NCBI GenBank assembly: GCA_029212275.1
Contig: JARGOI010000081.1
Span: forward strand, 1-8,940
Source: Thalassolituus sp.
GTDB taxonomy: Bacteria > Pseudomonadota > Gammaproteobacteria > Pseudomonadales > Oceanobacteraceae
Length of the DNA: 8,940 nt
Direction: 5' to 3'
This document shows, piece after piece, positions 1-5,956 of the stretch (the stretch's first letter is position 1; each line of letters opens with the position of its first letter). The position numbers and the translations under genes are program-made. The notes below the pieces were generated by a model. That model did not search any database. It saw nothing but the letters and a program-made list of their open reading frames with translations, and was not told where the DNA came from.

Positions 1-70
1 CAAATACTTTCTCTTCGTAGTCGACAAAGAAATCACCATTCTTATGCATTGGTTGGGTTACTTTTGGCAT
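1..70 (-). CDS. 5' end of an unidentified gene, divergent from the MocR regulator
   Basis: Reading the minus strand from the ATG at 68-70 gives an open frame of 23 codons that runs off the left edge. It begins MPKVTQPMHKNG and continues with DFFVDYEEKVF. A good Shine-Dalgarno sequence (AGGAGT, 77-82) sits 6 bases upstream, which supports both the gene and this start. A second ATG at 73-75 lies in another frame. The visible residues are hydrophilic, with no signal peptide and no catalytic motif, so I do not assign a function. MocR-type regulators often lie divergent to a gene they control, typically an enzyme of amino-acid, amine or vitamin B6 metabolism or a transporter. That is only a contextual expectation for this gene. 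Confidence 0.75.
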   Translation of the reverse strand, partial: MPKVTQPMHKNGDFFVDYEEKVF

Positions 71-117
71 GTCATTACTCCTATTGATGGTAGATGGATT
101 GCAGCCGCCAATTGGAT

Positions 118-268
118 GCAATCAATTAATACAATCAAGGTGGTGCAATCACTAGACCAAAAAAAATTTCATTGAATGCAATCAAGGTGCAATCAAGCAC
201 GACTGGTGAAATTTCAACCGAAGAAATTATTTTTCAAATTGCTTAAAAAGCAATCAATGCGCAATCAA
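118..268 (+). repeat. array of GCAATCAA direct repeats (candidate operator array)
   Basis: Exact GCAATCAA occurs at 118-125, 178-185, 189-196, 250-257 and 261-268. One-mismatch copies lie at 131-138 (ACAATCAA) and 145-152 (GCAATCAC), and a more distant relative, GCGATCAA, lies at 397-404. All are in the same orientation. Two pairs are spaced 11 bp start to start and one interval is 33 bp, close to whole helical turns, so several copies should lie on one face of the helix. The repeat unit is sometimes longer: CAATCAAGGTG followed by another CAATCA occurs at 132-151 and, without an extra GTG, at 179-195. Some MocR regulators (GabR, for example) are known to bind direct repeats, so these are plausible sites for the adjacent regulator. 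Binding is inferred, not shown. Confidence 0.55.
238..254. repeat. perfect 7-bp inverted repeat overlapping one GCAATCAA copy
   Basis: ATTGCTT (238-244) and AAGCAAT (248-254) are perfect inverted copies separated by AAA. The right arm overlaps the repeat at 250-257, so this is the one place in the array where the GCAAT core is also present in inverted orientation. It could be a two-fold-symmetric protein site. It is short enough to arise by chance in AT-rich DNA. Confidence 0.4.
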
Positions 269-423
269 TTATTTAATGATGACCCGCACAGAATCTGGGC
301 ATGCAGGCCAAACGTGCACTATTTAGTACCACTTAAAATGCTCTAAATATGCACATATAGTAGCTTGATTAGATACAATCTATGTTTAATTAGAGTGCGA
401 TCAATTTATAGTGCTAAGATCTT

Positions 424-438
424 AAATTCTTAGAATTT
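424..438. promoter_or_regulatory. 15-bp perfect palindrome 32 bases before the regulator start
   Basis: AAATTCT (424-430), a central T (431) and AGAATTT (432-438) form a perfect palindrome just upstream of the ribosome-binding site of the MocR-type gene. Its position, near or downstream of the likely promoter, is where a repressor site for autoregulation would be expected. This is an inference from symmetry and position only. Confidence 0.4.
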
Positions 439-455
439 CGGCAATAACTTGCAAC

Positions 456-463
456 AGGAAGAG
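456..463 (+). promoter_or_regulatory. ribosome-binding site of the MocR-type regulator
   Basis: AGGAAGAG lies 7 bases before the ATG at 471 and supports that start codon. Confidence 0.7.
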
Positions 464-470
464 ACCGTTA

Positions 471-1871
471 ATGAAAAATACCGAGCTGACTCGCTGGGCT
501 CGCCGCCTAAAAAATAGCCAAGGACAGCCGGCGTATCGACTGATTGCCGACCTGATTGCCGAAGATGTTGATAGTGGGCGCTTACAAGCCCGAGATCGCT
601 TACCGCCTCTGCGCGATTTAGCGAATGCCACCGGCATCAACTACACCACTGCTGCACGGGCGTATTCCGAAGCGAAAAATCGTGGGCTGATAGATTCACA
701 CCCGGGCTCTGGCACGTTTGTAAAAGGCAAAACAGCGCCAATCCGTCCAAGTTCGGGCAGCTACGAAATGACCATGAACCTCATGGTAGAACCCGCAATA
801 CCCACCCTAGTTGAACAAATTCGCGACAGTGCGATCGGTGTGTTAGCGCAAAAAGACTTGTACAGCATGCTGCGCTATCAAGCCTTTGGCGGTAACAAAG
901 AAAATAAAGAAGCGGCACTGATATGGCTCGATCAACGCCTTCCCAGTCCGCAGGCCGAACAACTATTAATTTGCCCCGGCATTCACTCTGCGCTGATTGG
1001 GTTAATGAGCACGCTAGTCGAAAAGCACCAAGTATTGTGTGTTGAAAGTTTGGTTTATCCGGGTATTAAAGCCATTGCGGCACACCTAGGTATCGGACTA
1101 CTGTCATTAGAGAGTGACTCCGATGGATTACTGGTACGTCCTTTTGAAGAAGCCTGCAAGCAAGGCAATGTCGCCGCGATTTATTTAAATCCGACCATTC
1201 AAAACCCCACCACAAGCACCATGAGTTTGAGTCGCCGTGAGGCAATTGCGGATGTGTGTTTGCGCTATAACGTGCAAATTATCGAAGACGATGCCTACAC
1301 CATGTTAGCGGAACAAGCACCGATCAGCTTTGCCGAACTCGCACCGGACTTAACTTGGTACATTACCGGCACCTCTAAATGTTTTGGCCCCGGTGTGCGT
1401 TCTGCCTTTATGCATACTCCGAGCAAACGTCACAGCCAACGTTTAGCCGCCGCGATGCGCGCCTTGCATGTGATGTCTAGTCCACTGACCGATGCGTTAG
1501 TCACTCAATGGATATTGGATGGCACCGCCGAGAAAATGTTGCAAGCCACTCGCAGAGAAGCCATCGCGCGCTTACGCATTGCCGAACCACTATTGGGATT
1601 AAAAAATATCCGCTCCGCTGAAGGTGCCTTTCATTTATGGATGAGCATTCCCAAAACCAGCGACTGGAATTCATCTGAACTGGCGGTGCAGTTACGAGAC
1701 ATCGGACTGAGTGCCGTTTCGAGTGCGGCGTTTTCTACCGACAACAACCCACCCAACGCCATCCGTTTGTGTTTTGGCGGCCCGATCAGCCGTGAGCAAT
1801 GGGAAGACAATCTTCATCAAATGGCGGATTTAATTGCCCAGCCGAGTTATATGGCGACGGGGATGCATTGA
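471..1871 (+). CDS. MocR-type transcriptional regulator (GntR HTH + class I aminotransferase-like domain)
   Basis: This is a 466-residue cytoplasmic regulator, full length for the family. Residues about 20-85 are a GntR-type winged helix (LPPLRDLANATGINYTTAARAY, split here by function: helix-turn-helix around 45-66; wing with HPGSGTFV at 77-84). Residues about 110-460 are a fold-type I PLP-dependent aminotransferase-like domain. The PLP lysine is K303 in ITGTSKCFGPGVRSAF. The NPT motif around N245, the EDDAY motif (D274, Y276) and the late arginine R432 in AIRLCFGG are all present, so cofactor binding should be intact. In the family, PLP or an amino compound bound to this domain is sensed and changes DNA binding; the domain usually acts as a sensor, not an enzyme. 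It lies divergent to the partial gene at 1-70, separated by a repeat-rich region that is its likely target. The effector is unknown, so I do not name it as PdxR, GabR or TauR. Confidence 0.93.
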   Translation: MKNTELTRWARRLKNSQGQPAYRLIADLIAEDVDSGRLQARDRLPPLRDLANATGINYTTAARAYSEAKNRGLIDSHPGSGTFVKGKTAPIRPSSGSYEMTMNLMVEPAIPTLVEQIRDSAIGVLAQKDLYSMLRYQAFGGNKENKEAALIWLDQRLPSPQAEQLLICPGIHSALIGLMSTLVEKHQVLCVESLVYPGIKAIAAHLGIGLLSLESDSDGLLVRPFEEACKQGNVAAIYLNPTIQNPTTSTMSLSRREAIADVCLRYNVQIIEDDAYTMLAEQAPISFAELAPDLTWYITGTSKCFGPGVRSAFMHTPSKRHSQRLAAAMRALHVMSSPLTDALVTQWILDGTAEKMLQATRREAIARLRIAEPLLGLKNIRSAEGAFHLWMSIPKTSDWNSSELAVQLRDIGLSAVSSAAFSTDNNPPNAIRLCFGGPISREQWEDNLHQMADLIAQPSYMATGMH

Positions 1872-1950
1872 GAATATGCGCACGTTAATTTATTAATTCT
1901 CTTATCCTCTTAACTATATTTGCAATTAGACTTTTCCTAACCACCACGCT

Positions 1951-1985
1951 TACAAAAATCATTAACTTTATTAATGACTTTTGTA
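1951..1985. repeat. 15-bp inverted repeat upstream of the lipoprotein gene
   Basis: TACAAAAATCATTAA (1951-1965) and TTAATGACTTTTGTA (1971-1985) match as inverted copies at 14 of 15 positions, with a 5-base spacer (CTTTA). In a minus-strand transcript the one mismatch would be a G-U wobble. The element is AT-rich and has no following T-run that would make it a classic terminator for the regulator gene. It could be a protein-binding operator for the lipoprotein gene, a weak terminator, or both. A possible promoter overlaps its right arm: ATGACT (1974-1979), 17 bases, TACATT (1997-2002). Confidence 0.5.
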
Positions 1986-2002
1986 TTTTAAAACACTACA
2001 TT
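1974..2002 (+). promoter_or_regulatory. possible sigma70 promoter for the lipoprotein gene
   Basis: ATGACT at 1974-1979 and TACATT at 1997-2002 are separated by 17 bases, and each matches four of six consensus positions. The -35 box would lie inside the right arm of the 1951-1985 inverted repeat. This is a weak prediction in AT-rich DNA. Confidence 0.25.
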
Positions 2003-2060
2003 CCCCGCGCTTTTTATTCTTTAGGAAGCTCAAATCTCAAAAAAAGGATGTTACACGCTC

Positions 2061-2597
2061 ATGAAAATATTATTCCCTATACTCGCAATCGCCCTAATAA
2101 CTGGTTGCGCATCTTCTAAATTTCAATATCAAGAACCTGCAGAAGCATATAAAGGAAAACCTCTCGTTCTTAATGAAGTTATCGTTGATATTGATTTAAC
2201 TTCTGCAAAGCAACCTGCAGAATATATGACAGAGGAACAGATGGAAGACTTACTGAAATCTGAAATCATTCGATTAACGAGCGAATACGACGATATTTCA
2301 TTCGACGCCACCGCAGTTGATGGTTTAAAAGCTGTTATTAATGTCGATTATTTACGTGTATTCAGTTACGGAGATTCCATTGCCAAACCAAAATTCAGTG
2401 GCAAGGTTGATATCATGAAAAAAGACACGCTTTTAGGCAGCCGGTCATTCGAAAAAAGTACTACTAGCATGGGCGGAGCCATTGCAAACGCCGCAGTTAA
2501 TGCACAAGTAGGTGTTGGGAAGTGGGACGAAAAAGATGAGCCACGAGATATTGAGGCCGTTGGAATTACTTTTGTAAAAATCATGAAGAAATTCTAA
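2061..2597 (+). CDS. small predicted outer-membrane lipoprotein of unknown function
   Basis: This 178-residue protein starts with a lipoprotein signal: a short basic start (MK), a hydrophobic stretch and the lipobox LITGC with the acylated cysteine at residue 16. The +2 residue is alanine, not aspartate, which in gammaproteobacteria favours sorting to the outer membrane. The mature part, about 162 residues, has no membrane helix. It alternates acidic helix-like segments (EYMTEEQMEDLLKSEI, about 55-70) with strand-like stretches. Around residue 140 there is a small-residue-rich segment (GGAIANAAVNAQVGVG). I do not recognise a named family; it loosely recalls small periplasm-facing lipoproteins with an alpha/beta fold. 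AAGGA at 2044-2048 lies 12 bases before the ATG, rather far but usable. The gene appears to be monocistronic, with an inverted repeat upstream and a hairpin right after the stop. Confidence 0.85.
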   Translation: MKILFPILAIALITGCASSKFQYQEPAEAYKGKPLVLNEVIVDIDLTSAKQPAEYMTEEQMEDLLKSEIIRLTSEYDDISFDATAVDGLKAVINVDYLRVFSYGDSIAKPKFSGKVDIMKKDTLLGSRSFEKSTTSMGGAIANAAVNAQVGVGKWDEKDEPRDIEAVGITFVKIMKKF

Positions 2598-2605
2598 CTA
2601 CGTTT

Positions 2606-2633
2606 AGTAAGAGTGCCTAGGTGCACTCTTACT
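2606..2633. terminator. strong hairpin between convergent genes, probable terminator
   Basis: AGTAAGAGTGC (2606-2616) pairs perfectly with GCACTCTTACT (2623-2633) around a 6-base loop, CTAGGT. It begins 9 bases after the lipoprotein stop codon and about 40 bases beyond the stop of the convergent hydrolase gene. The following plus-strand sequence (ATCATTTCAATTT) is only moderately T-rich, and the minus-strand side has no real T-run, so termination may be incomplete or factor-assisted. Its position suggests that it serves both genes. Confidence 0.65.
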
Positions 2634-2672
2634 ATCATTTCAATTTCACATCAGTACTAAGAAGAATTATTG

Positions 2673-4109
2673 TTACTCCTGATCAATATTATTATCCATT
2701 AGCATCTGCTGCTCTTGCGGTGATTTTTTCTCTTCCTCCACCACCACTTCTGCCTTCATTTTCTTCGGTTCTTTTTCTACACCAACGTGATACACCGCAA
2801 AACCGGTTTGCACGACTTGGTTTAGGGCCATGCCTAAAATACGTCCATTAAATGTGGCGACGATATTACTGCCTGTATTAGTAACAGGATCAGTGACTCG
2901 ACCCAGCACATCGCCTTTTCTCACCTTGTCACCTAACTCTACCGCAGAAATCAATATCCCACCCTGATCAGACCGCAGCCAATGTGACTGATAAAATACA
3001 GGCTGTGGTGCTGCCCAGAAACGAAGTGCGGGCTGTATACCAAGGTTTTGCAACAGGGTTTCGATCGCATTCACCCCCTCATCCACCGAGGTATTATCCA
3101 GCTGATTGGGACCTCCAGCTTCCAACGTAATAGCAGGAATACCGATTTCTTCAGCGGCTTGGCGCAAGGTGCCATCTGCACCAATCCCATGCAGTACAGT
3201 AATACCACCAAAGTGACGACTGAATTCAAACACCTTTTCATTGCCCAAATCTCCACGAATTTGCGGTAAGTTGGTGCGCTTCAACGATCCTGTGTGCAGG
3301 TCTACAAGGTATTCACAGTGGCGAATGATGTTATGGAACAATGAATACGCCATGCGATCTGCGGCACTGCCTTTAGGACTGCCCGGGAAGTGACGATTAA
3401 GGTCACGTCGATCCGCTAAATAACGGCTACCACGACGAAATCCATCCAAATTCACAATGGGAATACCAATAACTGTGCCGTTCATATTTTTGGGCTCTAG
3501 CTGATAAATAAGACGACGAATCATTTCTATGCCATTTAACTCATCGCCATGGATGGCTGCGGTTAAACACATAATAGGTCCGGGTTTAGCTCCGTGTGCT
3601 ACGAGAACCGGCACTGGCGTATTAATGCTTTGAAAGGATTGCTCGGGACTCCATTGCAGGGCCACAAATGCGCCGGGCTGAACTTCTTTGCCTAAGAGTT
3701 GCAATGGCGTTTGCTGTGGTATTACCGGTAACGGTGGGTTTGAATTTTTCTCGATCAAATTTTCAGTGTCTTCGGTCACGGACGATTCAGTTTCTTCACT
3801 GATAACTTCTGCACTGATAACTTCTGCACTGATAACTTCTGCACTGATAATTTCACTCTCTTGAGGTTTCTCTTCTCGCTGTGCAGGATCTTGAGAAATA
3901 ATGTCTTTATTCACTACTTCTGGCTGATCGGTGCCTGGCTGAACTAACTCACGATGTACGGGGTATTCCACCACACTGCTGGCAATATCTTCTTCATCTG
4001 CTAATTCGGTGGCATAGGCTGGACTGACTGCCGTTACAAATAACAAAAAACTCAGACCTGACAAAGTAAAAGATTGGCGACAAAAACGGGGCATACACAA
4101 AACATCCAT
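2673..4109 (-). CDS. exported succinylglutamate desuccinylase/aspartoacylase-family zinc hydrolase
   Basis: This 478-residue protein belongs to the AstE/AspA branch of the M14 metallocarboxypeptidase superfamily. An N-terminal signal peptide (hydrophobic core about 14-29) has a likely cleavage site after AYA at 31-33, so it should act in the periplasm, unlike cytosolic AstE. Residues about 35-130 are an acidic, disordered-looking linker with ISAEV repeats. The catalytic domain (about 140-360) has zinc ligands H187 and E190 in AIHGDELNG and H272 in VDLHTG, the DLNRHFPG motif (N238, R239), and a probable catalytic glutamate E330 in ITLEAGGPNQ. Residues about 375-443 form the C-terminal beta-barrel module typical of the family, followed by a charged tail. 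The substrate is unknown; an N-acyl amino acid, amide or peptide is plausible. No strong ribosome-binding site precedes the ATG at 4107-4109. The in-frame ATG at 4092-4094 (Met6) has a GGAT about 10 bases upstream and would still leave a complete signal peptide, so it may be the true start. No arginine-catabolism genes are nearby. Confidence 0.88.
   Translation of the reverse strand: MDVLCMPRFCRQSFTLSGLSFLLFVTAVSPAYATELADEEDIASSVVEYPVHRELVQPGTDQPEVVNKDIISQDPAQREEKPQESEIISAEVISAEVISAEVISEETESSVTEDTENLIEKNSNPPLPVIPQQTPLQLLGKEVQPGAFVALQWSPEQSFQSINTPVPVLVAHGAKPGPIMCLTAAIHGDELNGIEMIRRLIYQLEPKNMNGTVIGIPIVNLDGFRRGSRYLADRRDLNRHFPGSPKGSAADRMAYSLFHNIIRHCEYLVDLHTGSLKRTNLPQIRGDLGNEKVFEFSRHFGGITVLHGIGADGTLRQAAEEIGIPAITLEAGGPNQLDNTSVDEGVNAIETLLQNLGIQPALRFWAAPQPVFYQSHWLRSDQGGILISAVELGDKVRKGDVLGRVTDPVTNTGSNIVATFNGRILGMALNQVVQTGFAVYHVGVEKEPKKMKAEVVVEEEKKSPQEQQMLMDNNIDQE
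3798..3850. repeat. 15-bp in-frame tandem repeat in the hydrolase linker
   Basis: ACTGATAACTTCTGC is repeated exactly at 3798-3812, 3813-3827 and 3828-3842, and a fourth, partial copy starts at 3843. On the coding (minus) strand each unit encodes five residues of an ISAEV repeat, at about residues 87-104 of the exported hydrolase. Because the period is a multiple of three, gain or loss of units would lengthen or shorten the linker without breaking the frame. Confidence 0.9.
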
Positions 4110-4246
4110 TAAGGGTGAAGACTTTGATGGCCATATGATTGCAAAAATACATTCGAGTTCGAGAAAGATTCGTGCAATCAGAACGTAGGTAAAGAGACGA
4201 TGTAGCCTTTAGTAAGACTCACGGAAAGCTCTCGGCGTAGGCTATC

Positions 4247-4252
4247 ATTATA
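4247..4252 (-). promoter_or_regulatory. possible -10 box for the exported hydrolase gene
   Basis: The minus strand reads TATAAT here, a perfect -10 hexamer, about 140 bases before the hydrolase start. No clear -35 box is seen 16-18 bases upstream. The 21-bp tandem repeat lies just behind it, in the position of an upstream activator or operator site. The long leader that this implies makes the call uncertain. Confidence 0.3.
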
Positions 4253-4273
4253 ACTGCTTTAAATTTGTTTAGA

Positions 4274-4315
4274 TCGATGAATTATCTTAAGAAATCAATG
4301 AATTATTCTAAGAAA
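4274..4315. repeat. tandem duplication of a 21-bp unit
   Basis: Positions 4274-4294 and 4295-4315 are adjacent copies of a 21-bp unit sharing ATGAATTAT and TAAGAAA. They differ at 3 of 21 positions (the third, thirteenth and fourteenth). The 21-bp period equals two turns of the helix, so two bound proteins would face the same side. This fits a duplicated regulator site between the divergent genes, although simple slippage duplication is also possible. Confidence 0.7.
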
Positions 4316-4402
4316 CGTCAAGATCTGTTCATGCAAACTGTAATTTACCATCACATCATGAAAACTTAGCATGTATCACTTGCCAGATGTGACCTCAGCG
4401 AA

Positions 4403-4432
4403 TTGTTCTTATTACATCATCTTAGGTATATG
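4403..4432 (+). promoter_or_regulatory. possible promoter for yegD
   Basis: TTGTTC (4403-4408) and TATATG (4427-4432) are separated by 18 bases. The -35 box matches only three of six consensus positions. If it is used, the palindrome at 4463-4511 would lie in the transcribed leader of yegD. No sigma32-like heat-shock promoter was recognised. Confidence 0.25.
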
Positions 4433-4462
4433 TTAACTTCCCATTTTTAAAAGTTTTGTTTA

Positions 4463-4511
4463 TCAGACATGATTTTTTACGCGCTCGCGTTTTAAATAAT
4501 CATGTATCTGA
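4463..4511. repeat. long interrupted palindrome in the yegD leader
   Basis: TCAGA plus CATGATT (4463-4474) is inverted as AATCATG (4498-4504) and TCTGA (4507-4511), interrupted by a 2-base TA bulge. Nested inside, ACGCG (4479-4483) and CGCGT (4486-4490) are inverted around CT, forming a GC-rich core in AT-rich DNA. In RNA this could fold into a two-part stem ending 32 bases before the yegD start. It could be a leader RNA structure, an attenuator (the core is followed by TTTT) or a DNA operator. Sequence alone does not decide. Confidence 0.55.
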
Positions 4512-4532
4512 ATAACCATATCCCTAAATGAG

Positions 4533-4537
4533 TAAGG
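4533..4537 (+). promoter_or_regulatory. ribosome-binding site of yegD
   Basis: TAAGG lies 6 bases before the ATG at 4544, which agrees with the position where the family's conserved N-terminus begins. Confidence 0.6.
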
Positions 4538-4543
4538 CAATTT

Positions 4544-5956
4544 ATGATTTGTGGTTTCGACTATGGCACCTCTAACTGTGCTATAGGCATCATGCAAGAC
4601 AATAGGCAAAACAAGACCGTCAATTTATTAAAGGTAGATGGTGCTCATTCTTTTATGCCATCGGCCTTATATGCGCTTAGCCGCGAGTTGATATGTGAGC
4701 AAGTCGCTCATGGCATGAGTCAAAGCAGTGTAAGTGCACAAGAACTACAAACGTACCTTGGCTTACGTAAAGCGACTCTGCAAGCCGCACTGCGTGTGCG
4801 TAATGAATTCGACTTGCAAAAAGAAGATGAGGTTATGTTCGTCGGTCACAAGGCATTTGAACAATATTTTAACGACCCCAAAGAAGGCTATTTTATTAAA
4901 TCGCCAAAATCTTTTTTAGGCGCCAGCGGCTTACGAGCAGATTTTGTGCATATCTTTGAGGATATTGTCACGGCGATGATGCAAACCATCAAACGTCGCG
5001 CCGAGTCTTCGCTTCAGGCCAACACGAAAGACGTCAAAGAAAATAACCTCACCCAAACAGTGATTGGCCGACCAGTGAATTTTCAGGGCATTAATGCCGA
5101 GCAAAGCAACCAACAAGCCCTAACCATTCTTAGCCAATCAGCGAAACGTGCTGGGTTTACTGATATAGAATTTTTGTACGAACCCATCGCCGCAGGGTTG
5201 GCTTTCGAACGCAACCTTACCGAGAACAAAATAGTGTTGGTAGTCGACATTGGCGGTGGCACCAGTGATTGCGCGATGGTGCGTATGGGCCCAGACCACA
5301 TAGATAAAGTTGAGCGTCGCGATGATTTTTTAGGGCATACCGGACAGCGTATTGGCGGTAACGATTTGGATATACGCTTGGCGACCGATCAGTTGATGCC
5401 ATTATTTGGCATGCACGCCGCGCTCAAAAGTGGCAAGCCGATGCCGACTAAAACGTTTTTTGATGCCGTGGCGACCAATGATGCTGGGGCGCTGGGACGA
5501 TTCAGTAGTTTAGAAACTGGTTTGTATTTGGATCAATTACAACGTGATTGCAGTGAGCCGCAATTAATTCGCCGCTTAATTTCATTGCGTGAGCGTAAGC
5601 AAAATCAGCAACTGGTGCGCAATGCCGAGGAAGCTAAAATCGTCTTATCCGAAAACAGCGAATGCGATATTTTACTAGACTTTGTCGAGCCTAATTTAAG
5701 TGCCAAAATTAACCAAACAGAACTTCACCTAGCTATTCGTCGTCCACTGGAAAAAATTACTGAATTAATGCACGAAGCGGTGCAGCAAGCAGGCGTTTCT
5801 CCTGATGTAATATTCATTACCGGCGGTAGTGCTCGTTCACCCATTATTCGTAGCATCGTGAGTGAACAATTTCCTAATATTCCAATTTTAGATGGTGATC
5901 ACTTTGGCATTGTGGCGGCGGGATTAACAGAATGGGCGCAAAAGATTTATCGCTGA
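4544..5956 (+). CDS. yegD: YegD-type Hsp70-like ATPase (molecular chaperone homologue)
   Basis: This 470-residue protein consists of an actin/Hsp70-type nucleotide-binding domain only and lacks the DnaK substrate-binding domain, as does E. coli YegD (about 450 residues). The phosphate-1 loop is GFDYGTSNCAIGI (4-16), phosphate-2 is VVDIGGGTSDCAM (233-245), and the adenosine-site motif is FITGGSARSP (424-433). Family-specific blocks that I recognise from E. coli YegD include IKSPKSFLGASGL (118-130), VIGRPVNFQG (173-182), YEPIAAGL (212-219) and RIGGNDLDI (269-277). The ATP-binding residues appear intact, so it is probably an active cytosolic ATPase. The client and physiological role of YegD are poorly known. 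It stands alone, with no dnaJ or grpE nearby, converges on the pnt operon, and has a long structured region upstream. A YegD-specific extra segment around residues 155-170 is a little longer than in E. coli. Confidence 0.95.
   Translation: MICGFDYGTSNCAIGIMQDNRQNKTVNLLKVDGAHSFMPSALYALSRELICEQVAHGMSQSSVSAQELQTYLGLRKATLQAALRVRNEFDLQKEDEVMFVGHKAFEQYFNDPKEGYFIKSPKSFLGASGLRADFVHIFEDIVTAMMQTIKRRAESSLQANTKDVKENNLTQTVIGRPVNFQGINAEQSNQQALTILSQSAKRAGFTDIEFLYEPIAAGLAFERNLTENKIVLVVDIGGGTSDCAMVRMGPDHIDKVERRDDFLGHTGQRIGGNDLDIRLATDQLMPLFGMHAALKSGKPMPTKTFFDAVATNDAGALGRFSSLETGLYLDQLQRDCSEPQLIRRLISLRERKQNQQLVRNAEEAKIVLSENSECDILLDFVEPNLSAKINQTELHLAIRRPLEKITELMHEAVQQAGVSPDVIFITGGSARSPIIRSIVSEQFPNIPILDGDHFGIVAAGLTEWAQKIYR

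Larger units (their letters stand above)
71..470. promoter_or_regulatory. divergent intergenic region between the partial gene and mocR-type regulator
   Basis: This 400-base AT-rich stretch has no convincing coding frame. It holds the start signals of two divergent genes, a set of same-direction GCAATCAA-like repeats and two short perfect palindromes, all listed separately. I could not fix either promoter. A TATAGT at 407-412 is a possible -10 box for the plus-strand regulator, but no good -35 box lies at the right distance. On the minus strand a TATTAA near 127-132 is a similarly weak -10 candidate for the partial gene. The density of repeats suggests a control region for the divergent pair. 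Confidence 0.6.
4110..4543. promoter_or_regulatory. 434-base divergent intergenic region between the hydrolase gene and yegD
   Basis: The stretch is AT-rich and holds no credible coding frame. It carries a perfect TATAAT on the minus strand (4247-4252), a 21-bp tandem duplication (4274-4315), a possible plus-strand promoter (TTGTTC 4403-4408 and TATATG 4427-4432, 18-base spacer) and a long interrupted palindrome (4463-4511). A small RNA cannot be excluded, but nothing specific points to one. Confidence 0.5.

Noticed and set aside
118..268. CRISPR array or transposon-end repeats
   Set aside because: The units are only 8 bp, the spacing is irregular (11-61 bp) and there is no transposase or cas gene; a protein-binding array fits better.
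2621..2851. 76-codon open frame on the plus strand
   Set aside because: Most of it is antisense to the well-supported hydrolase gene, its start lies in the terminator hairpin, and the proline- and serine-rich product is typical of a shadow frame.
4384..4404. CRP-like half site TGTGA near 4387
   Set aside because: The second half (TCACA) is missing at the required distance, so a CRP site is not supported.
4479..4497. intrinsic terminator formed by the ACGCG/CGCGT core followed by TTTT
   Set aside because: With a workable loop the stem is only about four pairs and the T-run is short; kept only as part of the larger palindrome.
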